The notes beneath the pieces are model-generated. The model was given only the letters and a program-made list of their open reading frames with translations, ran no database searches and was not told the origin of the DNA. From NCBI GenBank assembly GCA_947184155.2, contig CAMXCT020000491.1:502345-566344 (forward strand): a stretch of 64,000 nucleotides of DNA. The letters are read 5' to 3'. The translations under genes and the position numbers were made by a program. Shown here piece by piece: positions 12,017-25,491 of this stretch. Position 1 is the first letter of the stretch. Each line of letters opens with the position of its first letter. This DNA is from Cladocopium goreaui. Taxonomy: Eukaryota; Sar; Dinophyceae; Suessiales; Symbiodiniaceae.

Positions 12017-12110
12017 CTGCTTGGTGGTTGGGGCCACCCCTCTAATAATAATGAATGGTTTTATATATCCATATACCCAACTAATATACCATTTATAAAC
12101 CCGACAATAT

Positions 12111-12225
12111 CTGGTTGCTGGTTAAAAAAAACATCTTGAAAAATGATGGAGTTCGTCAATGGGAAGGATGACATCCCATATATGAAATGGAAAATAATCA
12201 AGCCATGTTCTAAACCACCAACCAG
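12111..12225. repeat. Family 1 TIR element, variant core
   Basis: CTGGTTGCTGG to CCACCAACCAG. It has the CATCTTGAAAAATGATGG left core and the GGGAAGGATGACATCCCATA variant centre. Confidence 0.8.
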
Positions 12226-12521
12226 TATAGTTTTGAATGGTTTTCGGAAAAAACAGGAAACTTGAAACTCGACAATTTGCTCGAAAAAGAATGCGGGTTT
12301 TCTTCATGACTTAGTCTAACCTTTGCCAACAAACTATCATTGTAATCATTGTGTTGTACTGTAGATTATATCACTGTGTTGCTCGGCGCCTCATGTCTCA
12401 TGATTGAATCGCCCTGTGTTGCAAGCTAATCAGTGCCTGAACAAGAGAAAATCACCCAGCAACCAACCAGCCGGTCACTTCCCAGATATAATCTAGGAAA
12501 GAAATGGTAGATCAAAACAGG

Positions 12522-12641
12522 TAACATTTGGTTATTTAACCTAAAAGTTTGCCATGGAAAGATCCACCCATTTTATAGCTAGGTAAACCATCGATTTCGG
12601 CCATGGCTTCCATGGCGAACTGTAACAGTCACCAGAGGCTA
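12522..12641. repeat. Family 2 TIR element
   Basis: TAACATTTGGTTATTTAAC to CAGTCACCAGAGGCTA, diverged ends, with internal CCATGG cassettes. Confidence 0.65.
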
Positions 12642-13718
12642 AGTCATCACCTTTCTGATCCGCCCGTGGATGTAGTCAGAGACCTGGTGGCCCGTAGTCA
12701 AGAAACATGGGGAAAATCAAACATGTCCACCCCATTTCAGAGGTAGGTCTTGACCTTTTAAGCCCAGTGATAGATGGGAGAAGTGGCATTAGTCCACTTA
12801 TACTTGGGATATCTTGGGGTTGTAACCCTGCTCCACCAGCTGGTTGAGCCATTTGGAGCTCACCTGACATCTCAGCTTCGCTCCCAGGCCGCGCGCGCGA
12901 TGCATGCCATGCTCTCTCCTGGGCGTCCGTTGAGCTGATGGCGCTGATTGATTCATTCTGATTATACATGGTTACATGACTATACAATGCGGAAAACCTA
13001 AAAACAAACGATCCTCAAAATCAGCATTTTTATGGGTTTTTTTGGGTACCCAATTTGACCCATACCCAACTCATCCATCTGTGGAACACCAACCCACTGC
13101 CCGGTTGCCCGCTGACCTCATATCCGGTATAGCCCAAAGCCAAATGGTAGATTTATTATGAGATTTCCGCATAGGTGGTGAATGAGTTCATTGTAGGTGC
13201 TATTAATTACCTCATGGTTGATTTCAGGTGATTAATGGCACCTATAAGGGACTTAAACTCGTAAAACGTTTATTGTATAGAAATAGAATGGTTGCTGAGC
13301 AATTAAGAATAGCTTAGGCTTAAGTGTTTGAGACATTAAGAGGGCGTCAGACCCATTTCATGTCATGTATCCTCAAACCCCGCAGTGTGTCAGTTTGATC
13401 GGATTTTTTTGTTGAGATTGTTTGAGCTAGGCGATATGCACTATATAAAAAAGCAATGTAAAACACTGAATACAACACTAAACAGCCTTATGGGCGTCGT
13501 TCCTATGCCGGGCGAAAAAAACACAAGGGTTTCATAGCTCCCACGATGCATCTACTTGCTATTTGTGAGGGGTCGAGCTCTTGGTATTCTGTAACAGTCC
13601 AAGAATGCACAAAAACTCAGCCATGGAATATGCCCCAGTTGCCTCGATCGATGTTCCCACAACAAAGATGTCCAATGTCAATCTTTAAATTTTGATGGTA
13701 GAACCCGCAGTGCAATTA

Positions 13719-13832
13719 CTGGTTGGTGATTTCAACCCCTCTGAAAAGTATTAGTCAATGGGAAGGATATGGAAGGATGACATCCCATATATGAAATGGA
13801 AAATAATCCAAATGTTTGAAACCACCAGCCAG
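13719..13832. repeat. Family 1 TIR element
   Basis: CTGGTTGGTGATTTCAACCCC to CCACCAGCCAG. The GGAAGGAT variant centre is partly duplicated. Confidence 0.75.
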
Positions 13833-15708
13833 TATATGTTGATTTACCCATTAAAAATTGTGATTTCCATAGTTTTTTGTATGTTTACCAGAGGGCAAGT
13901 AGGGTGAATTAGCCATTACTTGTACTGTTTCGAACTTTCTGTGTAACAAGTGAATGTTCAATCCTGCAGTTCACACTGCAACGAATCACCTGCCCATCGC
14001 CTCGATTGGTTGTTCACAGCACCCGAAATACCATGGGGAAAAACAGGGTACGTTAAATAATAATTCTAGTAAAACAAGCAATTTCATTCCTGCTCTAGCT
14101 ATCATGTACCTGTAATAGGTTGCAATAGAGAAGGTGTGTTCCAGCTGTTTAGAATAGTCCACCATTTGTAGCCAACAATCAAACAACTCAAGGTTTACAC
14201 AGTCATAAACTATCCCCGATGTTACCAGACATTGGCTGTGTAACCCATCCCCCACTTGGTGGGTTCTTCTTGCGTTTACCAAAACCATCAGTTGGGAATG
14301 ATACCGGAGTGGCATATATATAAATATATATATATAACTATTATATATATATAACTATATATATCTATGTGTATTTATATGTATATCAATGTCAATATTG
14401 TGTGTGTCAAAAGATGTTCCTCTGATTGGTTTATCACAGCAACCACAAATATTTGCGAAATAAATGGTTTTCAGGCCCTGGCAGTTACTACGTCCAGGTG
14501 GGTTCTTCATGTTATCTCTCGTATAAGAAAAACACAACTGACCAACCACTTAGTGATTAAGTTGCAAGGTGTACCATGTAAGTGTATCTAAGTGTTGGTT
14601 GTTGATGATTGTTGATGATTGTTGATGATTGTTGTCTACCATGTGAGCCTATTCAATCCAATTAGTACAGTGAGTACTTCCCCTACTCTTAACTGGGATC
14701 CCACTTTCTAGGGTGAAACCACCAGGTATGCCTCGACAGCGCCGCACAGAGCGCGCGCGTGGTCATAAGTCGCGTTGGAGCGGCTGCGCTATGGATCAAA
14801 ATTGAAAACCAACATAAACCAAAATGGACTATACATGACTGACACTGGTAGTATAGTCCACTATTCATACTATTCACTATTCTTTATGAGTGAAAGGGTA
14901 TATTCCATATGATACTGATACTGGACTATATTCTGATATTCTTGAGTATTCAGAATCATCCCACTTTTTCGCCAGTTTTGAGGAACGATCTGTTTTGACG
15001 TACTGAAGTGATGGCACAGAACATACACAGGGCTGGGACCCTGAAGCAGGGTCAGGGGCTGGGACCCCTACAAAGAGGCCCTGTTTTTTCATGTTTGCTG
15101 AGTTGAAACAGGGAAAAGTTCAGGTTGCCCATCACAAAGGGTCGAGCATGGCCAATCCAATGAAGTATCCCAACTTTAGGAATTACTGGATTTTCTAAAT
15201 CTTTAATCATGTGTTGGGGGGAAGATTTCCTTTACTGTAATCATTATCTATCTTGAGGTCGTTGTTGTAACATCATTTCTGTTGGTTGAGTCACCCTTTG
15301 TGTTGGTTCCATCGGTTCAGCTACTAGGCTTCGAGGCCCAAAGGGCTACGGTCGGTGATGGGACCGCACCAGTGAGGGTTACTGGAACCTCTTGAAAACC
15401 TGGGGAATACCAGCTTGAAACCACTGCTTGCGCAAGATTTTTCAATGTCTTAAAATCCTTCAGTTTTCTAAGATTCTCGGTGGGAAACAATGGTAAACAC
15501 ATCGTCTTAATGTTTAGGTCATATTTCTGTCCTATCCCACCAGTAGCCAAGCAGCAAAAATGGCAACGCCCTGGGGCACGGTGTACAGGTCCTGAAGGTC
15601 CTGGGCCGAGGACGCTGGTGGCAAACACAAGGCTTTGACCAACCAAGATGGGGATTTTTCACCGGATCACTGGGGAAATCATAGGTATATTATGGTATAT
15701 TATAAGGA

Positions 15709-15819
15709 ATTGGTTGGTGGTTTGAACCCCTCTGAAAAATGATGGAGTTCGTCAGTTGGGATGATGACACTCCCAATATATGGAAAGTCATAAAATTCAT
15801 GTTCCAAACCACCAACCAG
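15709..15819. repeat. Family 1 TIR element
   Basis: ATTGGTTGGTGG to CCACCAACCAG with the TGATGGAGTTCGTCAGTTGG core. Confidence 0.8.
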
Positions 15820-16883
15820 GGAAGGTATAGTGGGATGAAAGCTAAGCATATGATATCTGGTAGGGGATATAAGCGATAAAATGCGGAAAAACATGATTTC
15901 ACTGGCAACAAGTGGTGATTCACTGTGTTTAACCCCACAAGAAACAAATCATTGCAAATTATTGGAACAGAACGAGTACTATTAGCGTATTCTGACAATT
16001 GGGTATACCCCCAACATATAGAATTGATAAACCAGTGTTTCTTCTGAACCGAAGTGACACTCATCCATCCTTAGGTTGCAGAATTATTCCAGCTAGCATT
16101 GGTTCTGATTGTAGACCGCCCCCAAATCTCGCCGCCCAGAGCTATGACAGCTATGAGTTGGTTCTCAAACCCCAGCAAAACTACAATGAACATCCTAATC
16201 AACTTGTTTAGAAACCACCTTAGCCAACTATGGGGGCCAATATGGCCCATATTGTTTGTCTATTTTCAGGGCCGGTTTGTACCAGCAGACAATAGCTTTG
16301 CATCCACAGTCATAGCAATTTGATGGGAAAAGCGGGAAAAGGGACCATATTCTGGGAAACTATTGAATAATTGCAGAACAAGTTCAATAATGTTAATGCG
16401 CCAACATTTCATGATGAGATTGTTGCATTTATATAATCGGGTGTGCCCGTTTATTTGGGATGATGTTCATTATGGCATCAAATGGATTCAAATGGATGAT
16501 TGCTGAGATGGTTAAACGTTAAGTTTACCACTTTATATAGAGATTCACCACCAATCAAGTGCCAGCAACTCAGCTGCTACAGTCGTTAATCACTTCGATA
16601 CCACAATATTGAAAGATTCTTTGCCAAAAGACCCAGCGACAGTTTGTTGAATCTACATGAGCTCTCTTGGATACTTCGGCGGGCGCATCCCAGTTAGTAA
16701 CCCCTGTTCCAAGTACGGTAAGTAGGGTTGGTTCAGCTACAACTGGGGTGAACTAGCTACAATGTGATGCCGCAGTTCAGTGGCTCACTTGGAAGTTTTA
16801 ACGTGGTTTCACTATAAATTGGAATTGCTAAACCAACCCAAACTATACCTGAAGGCAATGGGGGGTCGCGAACCAACTTTTAC

Positions 16884-17038
16884 CTGGGGGGACTCCGCAT
16901 TGTGACTGCGGTGACGCTCTCAGTAGCGAACCCATTCACTCGGAGCCGCTGAAAACTCTGCAACTCCGTCGGAGTGTCAGCAACGCGACCTGGGCCGTGG
17001 TCCAAACATGGCGGGATGTGAAGCCATTGAGTGGTTTG
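16884..17038 (-). CDS. Candidate exon, unrecognised protein
   Basis: A 155-bp island is open in one frame on the minus strand, between an acceptor (GCCGCCAG) and a strong donor (CCCCCCAG/GTAAAAG). It reads LDHGPGRVADTPTELQSFQR and ends FATESVTAVTMRSPPR. I do not recognise it, and it is not linked to another exon. Confidence 0.4.
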
Positions 17039-17059
17039 CTGGCGGCTTCAGCTGATCCT

Positions 17060-18150
17060 AAGAAATAACCATAGTTACAGCGTTAGTATTATTGGGCATT
17101 TCACCTCGGCTATAGCGGCGATATGGTTTTAGGGTTGTATTGATTGATGTTGGATTAAGCAGCCCTAACATGCCCTAACATGCCCTAAAAGTTCTCATTG
17201 GTAGATTCAGCGCGCTTCAAGAACATTCAAAATCATGCGCGATCACCAGTCCAAAAAATAAAGGGTGCAAATCAAACAATTCAGTTAACTGGGGCTCATC
17301 ATCCCAGGTACTTCAACGATCATCTAAGTTGTTAAGTGGTTGGCAGCTTTCATAAAGCACGGCTTCGAAGTTTGATACTCCTACGAGTAGGGAGGGAATT
17401 GGTGACAATGCTCATTTACCATCATTTACCACTCGCTGAGTGAGATGATTCTGGAAATGGATATGAAAAAAAACACCTAAACAAAAACCACAGGAAGTAG
17501 AGCACCGGCACTTGACAAAATGATTGGGTGACAACGGAACAACTGGTGGTATGTCAACTATGATTAGGGATGTGGCAAATCACCATTGATCAAGAATGCC
17601 CCAGTAGAAAGCACCTAGGAATAAACAAAAACTCAAGTTTAGTGCTGAAACCAATGACAACAAAAACCATGCACATTCACAAAATTTGAACAGATTCCTG
17701 ATGTATGTGGAGCAAAAGAAAGCATGCAGTAGCATCAGGACGGCACCTCACAAAACTCCCAATCGCATTTTTGCAATATCATGCAACACCCTGATTGAAC
17801 ACAGCACAGCGTCGCCTTTGAAAATTGTTTCTGGTGTTTGCCACAGTCAAGGATTCATTCGGGACATTTGGGGTGAACATATTTCGACTCCTACTGTGAC
17901 CGCAAGAATTCATTCAGCCATTATCATGTACAACCCAAACAACAGCAAAGACACCTTGGCAAACACCAGGTGCGCATGTTATTGCATGTCCATCTTGAAA
18001 ATACATTGGCAGCTTCAAAGTTGGACTTTGCGTAAGCCCACGTCTGTCCGGCGAACAGCTGGAGGGCTCGTTTGAATCCCCACAATTTTGGGGTGCGAAT
18101 TCCGGTGAAACATGGTGAAACCATGTGAAACTTTTCAACCATGTTCTATC
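17060..18150. other. Non-coding stretch 3' of the membrane-protein gene
   Basis: No supported gene. A plus-strand 129-codon ORF at 17686 has no recognisable motif and no splice support. The last part probably holds the 3' UTR of the minus-strand gene ending at 18151. Confidence 0.5.
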
Positions 18151-19891
18151 TCACTCCGTGTCCTTGACTGGTCCCCCGAGCTGGATGGGCCCAACGGGGG
18201 GTGGTGGCTGCGTGACTGCCAACGCCATGACGGGCGACATGCCTGGGGGGGGCGGCAACGGGGTGACCGAGGTTTGGTGCGGCTGTGCCATACCGGGAGG
18301 CAAACTCGGAAAACCCACCACTGCCGGAGGCTGCGCGTGAGGCGTTGGAGGTTCCGAGGCGGAGTCCTGGTCGAGCAACTCTGCCGCATCAAATGCTGCT
18401 TCCATGTTGAGATGGATGTTGTCGTACACGCCTTTGGAGATGCCGTAGAGGCTCATGGATATGGAGAAGCACAAGTTGAGGAACGCCCATTCAGATCCAG
18501 ACGTAAAAAATGCGCTGTAGTATTGCAATAGAAATGATAGAGGAGCTTCCAGACCTTGCTCCGCCTGTATGATGGACAGGAATTTGTCCGGTGGCACGCC
18601 CGTCTGTCTAAAATCTGTGAAGGCTTCCAGTAGCTCCCGAGGGCTTCCTCTCCAGAATTCTGTTGCAGCTGCAACCAGCACTATACTGGCCTGGGCAGCT
18701 GCAAACCCCCACTGGCCTGTCATAAGAAACCCCGCGAGGCAGCTCCCATCTGATGCTAAATCGAAACAAAACATTGCTAGAGCCAAGTACGCCCTTGTTC
18801 GCTCCATCAGCGTTGCTTTCTGCTGGAGCATCTCACGTCCAAGCTTCATGGCCCTTCTCCGAACGGTTTTCCGCCGATCTTTGTCTTCTTCCGCGGTGAT
18901 TAGAAAACCATCTCGGAAATATATGGAGCTCAATATAAAAATCAGTAGCCACCCAAGCAAACAAAACATTGGCAGCAAGATGTAGAAAAAGAAGATGCCA
19001 TCTCCAAAACTTCTTGACATGTAAGGCAGTCTACACGCACTAGCTCGCGCATTACATGAGTTTAACAGTTTACTTTCTGCTGCGCAAGCTTGGAATTTTA
19101 AAAAATCGAAGTCGTGGAGCATACAGGACTCTTGAAGCATGTTCGGTAGTTCCACCAAATCGTTTGCCTTTCGGGTCTCTTCGCACTGTGTGTACTTCCA
19201 ACATGTTAATTGGCATCGTCCCGGGGTCTCCACGCAAAAATCCTTATTGAACCCAGGGCCACAAACGGAATATCCGAAGCAGCTCAATTCAAAACAGGAA
19301 AATGCTGAAACGTCGCACAAGCTATTCGCGTCACCTTGGTTCACTCTGAGAGCGTTGTCATTGGAAGCATGGTATCATAGTATATATATCCGCACTTTGT
19401 GGGCTGTGGGTTCAGCAGTTTACCAAACATCAATAACTTACTGGTGCTTAGTATAGGGAATGGATGGGAATCGGGGAATGGGATTATTCTTGATAGTTAC
19501 TGATAGTTATTGTGGTTCATTCCCTCATTCCCTACTAAGCACAAGTAAGATAAGCATCAGACAAAACCAAAAAATACAAAAAGTTACACCTGCACGGCGG
19601 CTCGCCGTAGATTTTGCAAAGCTCTGCGCGAAATTCGTGGATGCCACTGATGCCATTCTCCGCCTTCCAGACCTTCGGATAGCTTCTCCCAGCCCCACGA
19701 TCAATTGGAGCTTCACACATGTTGCTACCAATCAGAAAAAAGAGGACTGGAATCAAGCAGCCAACTCTGAGCAAAGTGGTGCCAATGTAAAAGGTCGTAG
19801 CTGCTTTTTGTCGCCTCCCCGGCAGAGCAGATGTCCCGGTGGGGTTTTTAGGCGTGACATGGCGTGACAAGCCATGACAAGCCATGATCAT
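18151..19891 (-). CDS. Multi-pass membrane protein with cysteine-rich N-terminal region, two exons
   Basis: Exon 1 is 19590-19891 and exon 2 is 18151-19345. A GT donor (GTGCAG/GTGTAAC) and an acceptor (GCTCTCAG) join them in phase (AG+A gives Arg), for about 498 residues. The first ATG at 19891 is assumed; an upstream exon is possible. Exon 1 has a signal-anchor-like segment (GCLIPVLFFLIG). Exon 2 begins with about 14 cysteines in 110 residues, then a helix FFFYILLPMFCLLGWLLIFI. A basic stretch (RRKTVRRRAMK) and further hydrophobic helices follow, and the tail is a Pro-rich cytosolic-type one. The segments DLASDGSCLAGFLMTGQWGF and LEAPLSFLLQYYSAFF faintly resemble XK-related proteins, but I would not assign the family. 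Confidence 0.75.
19437..19559. repeat. Hairpin element filling the intron of the membrane-protein gene
   Basis: The arms CTTACTGGTGCTTAG...GGGAATG and CTTACTTGTGCTTAG...GGGAATG are inverted, over 123 bp. It occupies half of the 244-bp intron 19346-19589. Confidence 0.8.
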
Positions 19892-20385
19892 TTGGGGATG
19901 AACGCAACATCCCGAAATTCATCGGAATTTTGGAAATGTCGACTCTAAATCCCAAATTCACCACCATTAATGATATCATATGCCAAATCAACCAGGATTT
20001 AGCCTCATCTGGGCTGACAATTCAGAGGCCTGTCGGAGCCATATGGAGCCATGGCCAGCCCAAGAACCAACAGCCGACACTCATCAAATTGAAAAAAACT
20101 CCACAGTTAAGCGGCGTTCAAAATCCGAATTGTCATTCCATTTTGCTTGGCTAAGAGCTGAATTCCTACAATGGATGATAGAGTCCTTCATATGTTGAAT
20201 GGTGAAATCTCCTGTAATCATAACCAACAGAGGTTTTGAAAAGTGCTCATTTGAGCTAGCCCTCCCACCACGCCTTGCTAAGCCAAAGGCTGAAAATCCC
20301 TGGCTGAAGAGTGCAAAGTACACTTGTCTTCCTTGGATTTGCTTCAGGGTCTCCAAGAAAAAAGTGAACACATTCACTTTCCCTA

Positions 20386-20494
20386 TACCCTCTGGGAAAC
20401 AAACAGTTTGCCATTGAAAAATGCCCATTTCTAGTTGATTTACCCAGTGAAAATGGTGATGTTGAATAGCTTTTTGTATGTTTACCAGAGGGTA
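20386..20494. repeat. Family 2 TIR element
   Basis: TACCCTCTGGGAAACAAACAG to TTTTTGTATGTTTACCAGAGGGTA. The right arm carries the ACATACAAAAAGC cassette. Confidence 0.8.
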
Positions 20495-22752
20495 GATTCC
20501 TCATTTCTGATGGGTCATCCCGTGGAAAATATACAAAGTCAACATCTGAGTATTCCACAACGCTTTTGGATTGCTGAATATACTCCTTTATTGTTGCTGG
20601 ATAAAAACAAAACACCATGACATATCCATTGTTGCTACAGTTATAACCCCATTATATCTCCATTATCTCCCCATATTTGCTAAAGAGATCCATATCACAT
20701 CATCTAGTCATCCTCAAAAGATGGAAGTTCGTAAAATCCGCCAAAATAGTTATATACTGTGATATATCAATATAGTACATTGGTCATCATTGGTTTATAT
20801 ATCACTTGTCTATCTGTTGATGGTAAAAGATAGATCTCCCATGAAGTATCCAAAGCTTCTTGGGTCATGCAAGGACGAACTGTGACTCGTTTGCATTGCC
20901 GCTCTGGTAGCACTTAGTGTTACCTGCAGGGTGTCTCCAGGTGGGTCCAACCATGAACATGGGGGCGTAACCCATAAAAAAATGTGGAATGACCATGTAA
21001 AATTGCTGTTTAAACCATAAACAAGTGTTGTTTAACATTGTTTACCCATGAAAACAGCAGGGATGAACTTGGTGGTTCACCCCAGTAATGAAAGTTGTTT
21101 AATTTATAATCCCAATTATCAGTAGGGTAAGTAGGCTTAGCACACTTAGACTTCAAATTGTAACCAAGTGCGGCATTTTTGGCCGCGCCTGCAGAAAGGC
21201 CGGAATAAGAAGCAGTCCCGGATGGACGAAATATCCGAGCCTCGAGTGCCAAGCAGGCCCAACCGTGTCAGGACAAAGAGCTTTTTTATGGCTATCCCAA
21301 TAGGTTTCTGTCCAGTCACGAACTCTGCCATTCGCCACATAGAAAACACATATATGTTTATCATGCTTATTCTCAGAGCCGGCGCGGAATAGTACTGAGT
21401 ACTTGATTGCAGGACCCCAAGTCAACGAACAACACAAGGCTTCTGCTTGGGATGGTAGTGAAGGTTGCAGTGGAAACCCTACCCAAACTGTGATGACGAT
21501 CTTCCATGTCTTGGTGGGGTTTCCATATAATGAGGGTACCTTGCACAGAAAAACAATAAAAAAACCTGCTTCTGCTCTGGGCCACTGAAGGAACGTTCCC
21601 AGGCTTCCCACTTCCTTGGCACATCAAACTCAAATGCATCGTCACCCCTCCCCAGCCCCAGAGAAGAAAGGTTTTACGACACGCTTTGTAATATGTATGC
21701 AACAAAAAATGTGGTTGGGAGGGTTATCTGTGGACACAACAATCATAACTTGCGTGTGCGTGAATCTAGGTGGGGCTGCTTCTTCTAGTAGCGGCTAAAA
21801 ACATTGGAAACCGTAAAATAAAACTCCATCAAAATCCTCTCATCACTCGTCATCATCGTTTATCATCCTTTATCAGCATTCATCAGCATTCTAGGTGATA
21901 ATTCCCTAATCACATAAAGACATTATGTCCATTTTGGGGGTGTTCCTTACTGACCATAATCTCTGGATCAATAGATATCAATAGTATTTTCAGGTCTGCC
22001 CCCAAGCCACATCAAGGTATTTTTTCTGGTTGAATCCCCATGTTTTCTGGTTAAAACAACCCTCCCTGTATTTAGCTTGGTCCATCCACCATTTTGTCCC
22101 TTTGAATTTCCGAGTTGTTAAACACCTAGGCAATTATGGTAAACTCCCATGTTGGCTGGTTGGTTCCAGGAAGATACAAACCAAAAGGTCTACATCATTG
22201 ATTGACAGTCTACTGTTTTCAGAAAGGAAATTCCTGGCAAATTACTGAGATAATCAGAGATAGGCCGTTTTCGGAGTCCCCCCCGATGCTAAGCAGCATT
22301 TGCAGCATCGCTATAATTCATCCAGATTACGGTCCAAACTTCCCTGTTGAACAACAAACAAAAGACCAATCTCAACGGCATCACCAAGCACCGGGAACAC
22401 TTATCTAGTGCTATCTTCCTAACAATCCCATTGAAGGATGATTCTCCCGTAAGAAATTGCGGATGTATGGATCATAGATAAAACTATCATCAAATTCGAA
22501 TAGGTATATATATATAAAAGAAAAATATAGAAATTACATGTCAAACAAATGGCTATTCCTGGTTGGTGCTTAACCAACTTGAAACATAGTTGTATTAGGG
22601 ATCATCATCGCCGCCGAAGTTAGATGAAACCACCAAGCCTTCGTGGTTACATCCCAACCTATGGTGGTGTCCCAATTATATCCCAATTCCAATTCTACCC
22701 CCACATCCCATGAAATACCATCAAGTCATCATTTTTGCTATCCCAACCATAA

Positions 22753-22861
22753 CTGGTTGGTGCTTAAAAACCATCTTGAAAAATGATGGAGTTCGTCAAT
22801 GGGAAGGATGACATCCCACATATTATGGAAAATAAAATTCATGTTCCAAACCACCAACCAG
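22753..22861. repeat. Family 1 TIR element
   Basis: CTGGTTGGTGCTT to CCACCAACCAG with the GGGAAGGATGACATCCCACA variant centre. Confidence 0.8.
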
Positions 22862-22931
22862 CCATGTTTAATAGGTAAATCAACCTTAAATGGTCCATTT
22901 TCAATAGCTATCCCAACCATAAATAATCCCG

Positions 22932-24236
22932 CTAACGATTGAACGGCCCAGATTCCATCAAAACAAAGAACCAGACAATCCAGGACTTCAGAGGCATTTC
23001 CTCCGGCACGACAGCTTTGGTGGCCGCAAGCCGCGCTGCAATAGTGAAAGCCATGGCTGATGCACCCTAAATTTAAAGTCTCCAAAGGATAGGCAAACCA
23101 CACATACCTTAGGTGGAGCCCTAAACACCTTTGAAAAATGTAACCATCAAAAATGATGATTCATAGTTGATTTATGATAGCAAAAATGGTTTATAGCTAG
23201 TGTGACTAGGTTGGACACCTCTGTAGTTAGATGGGTTTACTCTATATATATATATATATTGCTCACAGGAGAGATTTCTGGCAGTGCCAATGTGGTTAAA
23301 CAGCTTCGACCCCTGGAGCCGTAGATGTAACAAGGTGTGACAAAATACAGACACTGCAAAATCATCTCAGTATAAAGCAAAAACAAGAAAAGTGGCAAAC
23401 CCCCATGGATGTGGGGCGTTGCACCATGTGCTTATTTTCCACGTAGCGAACTGGAAAGACACCACATTTTAACAGCTAAATCATCATGTTAATCATATGT
23501 TTATGATGAATGGACCATTGTCCATAGCTAAGTTAAATCAGTTAAATCACCAGAGCGTAATCCATTTATCAACCACTATTCTCCCACTATATCACTATTA
23601 ACATATACTGACCATATATGTATATATACCTTGAACTACAAACATATGACATATATATATATATATGTTACCTATTGTTTGGGATATCAAACATAAGCAG
23701 CCTCAAGACTTGCTGGTGGAAGGGGTTCCATATTTGGGTTATGATTGGGCGAGTGTGATTGGCAAAGAGACTCTGTCATGCTCAAATCATGGCCCAGCAT
23801 GCTCAGTCCCAAACATCTCTTCCGTTCTCTCTTTTCATGTCCCATATATACATACAAAGATTAACCTAATCTGTCAACACCCAAACCCGAAAGCATATGT
23901 TTAGATCAAAAATCGATGCTGCAAGAATCAACCCATCTTTGGGAACACGCATATATATATATATATATACAATGTGTATATATATACAATACATTTATGT
24001 ATATATATATATATGCATTGGACCCAGTATTTATCAGTTTGTATCATTGTATACAGTATATATATGTATATATATATATACACAATGATACATAGTTACA
24101 ATATGTTTATGTGACATGATCAACACATCTCCGAACCCCCCAACTAAGCCAGGCGGCATTGGCGAAGCGCCAGCAAGCCAGGTCTGATCCCCTGTGGTTC
24201 CCGGCTTGGCCATGCAGGTCAGCAGCACCAGATTTC
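22932..24236 (-). CDS. 3' end of an unrecognised gene, three exons with stop
   Basis: Exons in transcription order are 24145-24236, 23267-23312 and 22932-23035. All have acceptors ending AG (CTTCAG, CTCCAG, ATTGCAG) and GT donors (TTA/GTTGGG, TCCT/GTGAGC). Phases agree at both joins (0, then T+CG gives Ser). The readings are NLVLLTCMAKPGTTGDQTWL and onward, SKLFNHIGTARNLS, and RLAATKAVVPEEMPLKSW then WFFVLMESGPFNR with a TAG stop at 22932. I recognise no family. A short hydrophobic run sits near the C terminus. A further upstream exon may lie around 25400-25470. Confidence 0.5.
23948..24085. repeat. AT microsatellite with TATACAATG spacers
   Basis: (TA)n blocks separated by CAATGTG, CAATACATT and GCATTGG spacers, and partly self-complementary. 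Confidence 0.7.
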
Positions 24237-24295
24237 CTGAAGCTTTCAGGCGACTGAACCGGAAAAAAACGTGGGTGTATCTGATACAAATGAGA

Positions 24296-24385
24296 ACTTA
24301 ACTACTTAACTTAAGCCAAATTATCTGAAAATGAGGTATAGAAATTGGATCTTAACTACTTAACTTAAGCCAAATTGTGACTTAA
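24296..24385. repeat. Direct repeat of CTTAACTACTTAACTTAAGC
   Basis: Two copies of CTTAACTACTTAACTTAAGCCAAATT lie about 55 bp apart, with a third partial copy. Confidence 0.75.
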
Positions 24386-24522
24386 GCCATTAATTTTTTG
24401 GGTCCACAACATTTTTAGATCCAGATGGGAAATCTGTTTGGTTCACCTCAGGATCGTCTTAGTGGCTTGGGCTTCGCCTAGTTCTAATTGGGATGAACCG
24501 AGTGCCTGCTAAATCAGGATAT

Positions 24523-24626
24523 CTGCTTGGTGGTTGAGCCACCCCTCTGAAAAATATGAAAGTCAGCTGGGATCATTATTCCCAACATATGGAAAAACCA
24601 AAAAAATGGTCCAAACCACCAACCAG
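24523..24626. repeat. Family 1 TIR element
   Basis: CTGCTTGGTGGTTGAGCCACC to CCACCAACCAG, 104 bp. Confidence 0.8.
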
Positions 24627-25491
24627 ATATAATAATGTTTAGAGTTCCAATCAAAGAACACAGTTTCCACTTTCCTGGTCTTTCACATGTGTGCCATGTT
24701 TGTGGGGAGGAATTGGTAAAACTCACCTGAGAAAGTTGCACCTGTGAGATATAGGACGATCAACATGCAAATGCCAATGAATACCAAGAGAGATCTCCAA
24801 GTTGCTCCATGTATTCAATATCCGTACAGTCTATGCATGCATATATATATAATATATATATAATATAATATATATATATAATATATATATAATTATATAT
24901 ATATACTATACAGGTATAATCTGTTCCCCTGTTAAATAACCCCAAATAGACACTCAAATTCCAATAGACCCAACTTTGAGGAGGTATTTAATGCTAGGGA
25001 GATGGGAGTCGTGTGCAGATCATGAAAATTACTATATAAAAAATCCAACCAACACAGGAATTCAACCAACAACTGTGGAAATACCATGGGGAAACATGGA
25101 AAAATGATAGGAAGATAACCAGCACAATATTTTTGGTGTTCAAAAAAACGGGGTATAGCCCCAACTCTCTATGTGAACGAACAAAAGTGATGATAAACCA
25201 TGGGATGGAATTGTGTTTTCGGCTTTTATTTTTTGACCCAAGGGGCGTTGACTCTAGAGGATGTAGCCAATTTTAACATCTAGAAATATGTCTAAGTTTA
25301 GGAACGTAAGGCTCTAAATTATGATCAACCAGTGGATTTAGGAGCACTATGTTCAGCCACAACCCCTATATCAATTGGGAGTCACTTGGAGATTGCCATC
25401 TGAGTCGCGTCGGCCCTTCAGTCGGCCGTGCCTCAGCTTTTTGCAACGAATTCTCATGCTCAAATGCCTCCGTGTATCTGGATGAATTATA

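Larger units (their letters stand above)
10575..16883. other. No assembled gene; isolated exon candidates and repeats
   Basis: I found GC-rich islands at 11550-11650, 11922-12016, 12864-12930, 13080-13140, 14725-14780, 14995-15090 and 15320-15640. Several have good minus-strand splice signals, for example GATGTCAG/GTGAGC at 12863. At 14725-14780 a short reading begins MTTRALCAALSR, which resembles a mitochondrial presequence and could be an early GUF1 exon, but phase could not be tied to 10526-10574. The rest is TIR elements and AT microsatellites (for example 14320-14385). Confidence 0.5.
19892..22931. other. Intergenic or intronic DNA with unassigned ORFs
   Basis: Minus-strand open stretches at 20084-20380 and 21153-21400 have no family I recognise and no convincing splice pairs. 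A truncated family 1 end (CTGGTTGGTGCTTAACC) is at 22556. The remainder is AT-rich single-copy-looking sequence. Confidence 0.45.
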
